Position numbers and translations under genes: made by a program. From assembly GCA_949358305.1 (NCBI GenBank), contig OX442317.1:2356001-2420000 (forward strand): 64,000 bases of DNA. Reading direction: 5' to 3'. This document shows positions 59,093 through 64,000 of the stretch, piece by piece; position 1 is the stretch's first letter; each line of letters starts with the position of its first letter. This DNA comes from Strigamia acuminata (lineage: Eukaryota; Arthropoda; Chilopoda; Geophilomorpha; Linotaeniidae). The notes beneath the pieces are model-generated. The model made no database searches, was not told where the DNA came from, and worked only from the letters and a program-made list of their open reading frames with translations.

Positions 59093-60748
59093 CCGGAGTG
59101 GTGCAAAGATTTCTTGGATAAAAAGAGGTAGCAAGTAGAAAAGTATTAACGTTTGCGTGTGGTAATTGTCCTTATCCACTTCCGGCTTTCGTGTTAATAC
59201 CTTGCGATATCTTATAGTGCGTGTTACATTCAAGAACGCCATCTCGTGCTAACGACTAATGCTAATTAGAGAGCTTGCGGGAGTGTAGACTACTTGAGGG
59301 TTATAAAAAGTCAAGTTATAACCTTACAGCTGTATAGTATAAATTCTTTATCGAATGTGCGTCTAAACTTTCCTATTGGCCTCCTCTCTTGTGTACAAAA
59401 GTGGAATTATGTGAACTGGACAGCTGATCTACAGTTGGCGTGACCTATCCCGTTGGCATAAAGTCTTTTTATAGTGCAATTCACAACCTTTTTGTTGCCA
59501 CACTTAGCACCCAGAAATCCCATCAGCCTTATTCACAATTGAAAGCCTCTTGTCAACATAACCAAAAGTAAGCTAATGAAACAAAAGAAAACAATAAACG
59601 AACCAAAATTGTTGTCACAATTATCCAAAGCTCGCCACCCAACCTCCCCAAACCTCAACATCCATTCTCTTTGTGGTTTGTTGTGTCATTTCGATCCAAC
59701 AAAAGCCATCTTTGTCAACAATCACTCCGTTCCGACTCTTGTTTGTTGCAAAAGCACTCCCCACTTCCTGTTCCTGACACCCCGATCGATCCGCTATCGA
59801 TTCGCACCCCGTTGACCACTGCAGTGGACAAATATAATCATGACATAATTAAGACATCACTCGACTTACTTCCCAAATTGACTCACTTAAAATCAAAAGG
59901 TTGGCTTGTCTGCACCACTTTAACTACACAAACATTTAGCCCACACATAATCATCAACTTCTAAACCGGAAATGATAAAAAACTACGCTTTTTTTTTTCA
60001 TTTTCCAACTTCTAAGCCGCGAGTCGTAAAAGAAGCCATTTGCTCGAGCCATCTAAAGACAGGATAACTTTTTATACTTTTTTCCCTCCTTCCTTTTCCT
60101 CCGAGTCAATCTCCACTTTTTTCTCGCTATCCCCCGGATTAAATGGCACTAATTAGAAGCTAATTAGCAGCCTTGTCCCAAACCATCTACTCATTACATT
60201 GCAGTTTTAAAACTAAAGAAAACTTAAAGCGATATTTGTTTCCGTCCATTTTTTCTTTTCTTTTTCTATTTTAAGTTTTTTAAGTTGAGGTCAAGCGAGT
60301 GCTAATCCAATTAGGTTTGTATATAAAGAAAAAAGAGTCGGTGGGATCATTAAGTGTTTACTCGGGCACGACCTGTTACGCAGGGGTTTTAAAACACGTG
60401 TAAAACCAAGCGAAGTACACAAGAAAAGACAAAACAAATATGCACATCGATTTTCCACTTAATTTAAGGTGCATTCAATGTCTAAATCGTTTATTAAAAC
60501 CGTCTGCAGTGGGGAACGGGGAAAAAGTGTCTGAAGTCAGGGATGGAAGTAAAATTATCTTTTCACCTCATTTTAGATTTTTTTAAAGAAAGTACGATGA
60601 GGGGTTTCATTAAATGTGCGTTTCTGCAATTTTGTGATTTTGTTTTAATCTTAAAATCAATCATTTTTGATGCTGAAAATATCTCATATCAGCCCAAAAG
60701 TTCAAAATTGTTGCAATTGCTAAATTAAGAAATCATCTCTTATACTAC

Positions 60749-61013
60749 GTTTACATGCACCGAATATTTTGAATGGTGAATAATTCGAGTGGTGAAAGAA
60801 TCAAACTGTTGTGTTTACATGCAGAAAATAATTCGTGATCACTGTCGGTTTTCGACCAATGAGGAAGTACCAGAAGCAAAGCGCGCATGCGCAATAAAAA
60901 TAGCTAGAGTACACTCGAATTAAACAACCTTCTGCGAGGGATTATTCACTACTCGAATAATCCTTGTCATCCCTGTTTACATGACAGTTGTGCATATTTC
61001 CGTGCATGTAAAC
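60749..61013. mobile_element. MITE-like element with GTTTACATGCAC ends
   Basis: GTTTACATGCACCG at the left and the inverted TGTTTACATGCACGG at the right. A second inner pair of TTTACATG motifs lies at 60,812 and 60,976, with AATAATTCGAGTGGTG facing CACTACTCGAATAATCC. It abuts the next element at 61,015. Confidence 0.65.
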
Positions 61014-61014
61014 A

Positions 61015-61240
61015 TATACTCAAAACCACCCCAATGTTCATCTATTTCAGCCGGTTTACGCCTAACAGTGTACTGTGTTCTAATACGCGGAAAAGTAGTT
61101 CTGTGTCAAAGCATCACCTTTGACAATGTTGGTAATCGAGCACAATGTCTGGAGTTCGATTACAATTCTGGTGTTTTGGACTACTTTTTTGTGCCACTAC
61201 ACCAGTGAAATAGATCAACGTTGGGGTGGTTTTGAGTATA
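61015..61240. mobile_element. MITE with 34-bp terminal inverted repeats
   Basis: The left end TATACTCAAAACCACCCCAA (then TGTTCATCTATTTC) and the inverted right end match at 32 of 34 positions. The 226-bp element contains the shared core CAATTCTGGTGTTTTGGACT ... GTGCCACTACACCAG. Confidence 0.83.
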
Positions 61241-61396
61241 GTATAAGAATTATGTAATGAAATCCCTTAAAAGCTTCTACACTTTTTTGAGTTTACAATT
61301 TCTTGTGGCTTGTTGTCATAGAAATAGAAACCGAAGATGGTTCCGCTGACAATATATACTCTGTTTACAAAACTTTGCGTAGGGTTCAAGCATAAA

Positions 61397-61550
61397 CCGT
61401 ATCCGTGTGTTATTTCCTATTCATTTGTTGTTCTGTGTGCTGATTGGATGACAGCAATCACGTGTCATGCATTGCTTGCCAACCAAGCGTGTTTGTCACC
61501 TGTTGTCATCCCAGAATACAGTGCGGCTATATATAATGTGGCGCCATCGG
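61397..61550. repeat. Inverted dispersed copy of the 49.8-kb repeat arm
   Basis: GATTGGATGACAGCAATCAC, GTGTCATGCATTGCTTGCCA and AGAATACAGTGCGGCT match the reverse complement of 49,800-49,915 closely, but this copy has an extra 32-bp stretch after TTGCTTGCCA. It is therefore a family member and not part of the same element. Confidence 0.8.
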
Positions 61551-62091
61551 ATGGCAAAACGCAAAATAATCACTATTTTCAATCAACGTCCTTTTGTGTT
61601 GGCCAGGTGCATTTTCAGGTGACTAACCTGTTTTTCCCACAATTCCACAAAGCTGCACAACAATTCTCAGTAGAATTTTCCATTTCACGCGGCTTAATCT
61701 GTGCGCACATTTTAATCAAGCGCTTGGTAAAAATTAAAAGCCCCAGCAGGAACTTATGATCTCAGCTGATTTCCACCCATATTTCCTCACAAACTCAATA
61801 TGGAATTTGAAAAATGCAATTTCGCAGGATCTTTGCAATTATTCGCGATAAACTTAAGCCGGTAATGCATTGGCGAATGAATTGATGAAAAAAATGATGC
61901 GCTCGGCTCAACAACAACACAAACACTAAGAAAAGTTTGCCAGTCTTAATTTTACTGCACGACATTGATAAATTTAATAGGAAATTTAATCCGATCTGGA
62001 TTCATCATTTTGAGAAATGCAACCGACCGACTTGATAATAAACACACGAGAAAATTAAAGAATGGAAGCTTGGAGCAATGTGCAAACAGGA

Positions 62092-62122
62092 GCGAAGCCG
62101 AAGCCGAAGCCGAAGCCGAAGC
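62092..62122. repeat. (GAAGCC)n hexanucleotide repeat
   Basis: Five units of a GAAGCC hexamer. Confidence 0.88.
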
Positions 62123-63696
62123 CACACACAAGCAAAGTCGTTTTGAAATTCAATAAAATTGCATCACGCAGAGAGTACAAGTATTTAGGATTAAAGCTCG
62201 GATTAGGCTGTCCCATTCACTAGCCCTTGAACAGCTTGGCCTTAAGTTCGGCGCCAAACTCTTTGCCCGAAGTTGGGGAATGTCAATTTGCACAATTTGC
62301 CTCAACTTGTCGACTCAAAAACAAAGTTAATATGTTATAGCTTGGTTATTACAGTCCGCATGTGGTGCCACCAATGTCTACTTTGTTAAACCAATTTTTC
62401 TTATATTTCGTAATTTTTTTTTTCAATTTTCTGGAATTTTCTTGAAATGTTCTTGAAATTTACTTAAAATGTTCTTGAAATTTTTTTTACATTTGATTAG
62501 TTGCAACGCCGATGCCGCTTTTATTATTTCATTAAAATCTTACATTTCCTGTAACACAGAAATAACTTCTCTTCTCTTTTTCCTTCCAGCCCTGGACTAA
62601 ATTTAATTTTGTTTTTCTAAGTCACGTGATTGTGGCCGAGGCGCATGTAATTTGCATCACCGATTCTTCACTTTCCAACCCATTCAGCCACCAACCATTC
62701 TTTATTACATTTCAGCGCCCATTCCATCCATTTGCCTCAAAACTAACATTTCTTTTCCCTCCCCTCCCCTCCACTCAACTCCACCCCCTCCCACCCCACC
62801 TAACCAACCCAACCGACGCCATTTTGAATTTTCCTCTAAACAACACAAACCAATTTAAAAACTGCAAAAACTAAAGCATGCAACGCACCAAATCCACACG
62901 CAAAAACCAATTATTTCCAATTCTTATTTCAACATATAATTTGTAAAATTTCATTAAAATTTCAAAAAAAAAAAATCCATTTAAATTGTTTTTGTATGAA
63001 ATCAACAGGAGTGTCAAACTTTTTAATCCAACAATTCATTAATGGCCTTAAAGTGTTGCTAAGCAGCAACAACGCTTCATCTAATGCTTCGTAAAGACTG
63101 TGTTCAGGGGTAATTAGAAGGCTAGCCTCATACTAATTGAACCTGCAACAAATAGATTTTTTCCTCCTTCTCACGGCAATCTAATGCGAAGAGAGTATTC
63201 ATGACCCCTTACACGCACCGGGGGTGCTTCCTACAACTCCCAAACTCGCAACACGTGACATCAAACTAATTTGATCAAAAAATCCTGACTTGTTTTGCGA
63301 GAAATTGAATGTGCAAATTAAATGATAATTTTAATTTTTAATAATGTTCAGGTTGTTTTAACAGATTAAAAAGCGTGCATTGCTCGTTTCTAAAGTATCT
63401 TTATTGATTTTCTCGCCTGAATTGAATTTGCGAGCACTAAGTAGTCAGGTACGAAGCAGTGCTGCAATAAAGGTGAAAGAAACAATCTCAAAATTACACT
63501 TCTTATTTTGATTCAAATTTCTGTCACCACACGACGCTATATAATTAACCACATGTATCACCACAGCCATAAGTACACTATACTGCAAACTGAGGGATTG
63601 TGGGTAAGAAGTGTATGCTTACAAATAGTGGCAACACTAAATTCTTTTTCACTTCCTGTCAATGTTATGGCTGCCTGAAATCAGCATACAAACAGA

Positions 63697-63815
63697 AACG
63701 AGAGAAAAACGAGAAAATGAGAAAAAAACGAGAGAAAAACGAGAAAATGAGAAAAAAACGAGAGAAAAACGAGAAAATGAGAAAAAAACGAGAGAAAAAC
63801 GAAAAAATTGAAATT
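63697..63815. repeat. 30-bp minisatellite, about four copies
   Basis: The unit combines ACGAGAGAAAAACGAG and AAAATGAGAAAAAA; three copies are identical and the fourth is truncated. The antisense Phe/Ser-rich ORFs here come from the repeat. Confidence 0.92.
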
Positions 63816-64000
63816 GGTAGAGTAAGACATGAAACAGGAAGTTGGAGAGCATTCATGACGTCACTTTATCCCAACAATGCCTCTTCTCTCACAAGCTGGG
63901 CGCCATTTGCAGTGCGCAGTCCAGTAATATTTAGGTCATTTCAAAATACATTGCAATATAAATTCTGTGTATTTTTGTTCCAATATATACGTCAAGCTTC

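Larger units (their letters stand above)
44605..64000 (-). other. LRP4: Probable first intron of LRP4 (at least 19.4 kb), repeat-rich
   Basis: The exon at 44,604 already encodes the first LDLa repeat, so only the signal-peptide exon is missing. I found no such exon up to 64,000 and no other gene with splice-supported, family-like coding. The stretches 44,605-46,130, 46,720-49,257, 49,920-51,900, 52,115-52,729, 54,723-58,643, 59,093-60,748 and 61,551-63,690 hold AT-rich sequence with only short, unsupported ORFs. A separate noncoding interval or unrecognised RNA gene is possible. Confidence 0.55.

Noticed and set aside
44605-64000. tRNA, rRNA or other structured RNA genes
   Set aside because: No pair of A-box and B-box motifs or rRNA-like sequence was seen by eye; a tRNAscan/Infernal run would be decisive.

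Overview
The window is animal nuclear DNA, most likely from an insect. Protein-coding genes are split by short introns (mostly about 45-80 nt), start in AT-rich sequence, and encode metazoan families: LRP4, NCAPH2, ILRUN, TMEM263, a forkhead factor, a kynurenine-formamidase/isatin-hydrolase-type cyclase and DUF229 proteins. The gene set and short introns would suit a beetle-like genome, but the order cannot be fixed from sequence alone.

Layout. (1) 1-18,232 is an uninterrupted satellite array with a roughly 187-188 bp monomer (about 97 monomers). It contains several nearly identical kilobase-scale blocks (offsets 3,824; 1,273; 1,461; 4,798; 2,233 and 376 bp), so it is built of higher-order units and recent unequal exchanges. 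(2) 18,233-27,200 is a transition zone. It holds a decayed LRP-type receptor fragment, a 2.3-kb segmental duplication carrying two intact single-exon DUF229 genes, an orphan two-exon fragment resembling the C-terminus of 6-pyruvoyl-tetrahydropterin synthase, a four-helix membrane protein gene and a secreted cyclase-family hydrolase. (3) 28,111-44,604 is a compact conserved block: ILRUN (-), a forkhead gene (-), TMEM263 (+), NCAPH2 (-) and LRP4 (-). I rebuilt their exons from splice sites and reading phase. LRP4 comprises 25 coding exons here and lacks only its extreme 5' end. (4) 44,605-64,000 has no convincing coding exon and is probably the large first intron of LRP4. It is filled with non-autonomous DNA-transposon-like elements with terminal inverted repeats, a perfect 79-bp-arm hairpin, minisatellites and microsatellites.

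How the genes relate: they are mostly housekeeping or signalling genes placed side by side, not a pathway. LRP4 is a cell-surface receptor (in vertebrates an agrin co-receptor/MuSK partner and Wnt/BMP modulator). NCAPH2 is the kleisin-like subunit of condensin II. ILRUN is a UBA-like/NBR1-like regulator. The forkhead gene and TMEM263 are divergently arranged across about 420 bp; TMEM263 and NCAPH2 converge. I found no evidence of a prokaryotic-type defence or biosynthetic system. The most unusual material is the block-structured satellite, the inverted-repeat elements in the LRP4 intron (three of which share one internal core but have different ends), and the long perfect hairpin.
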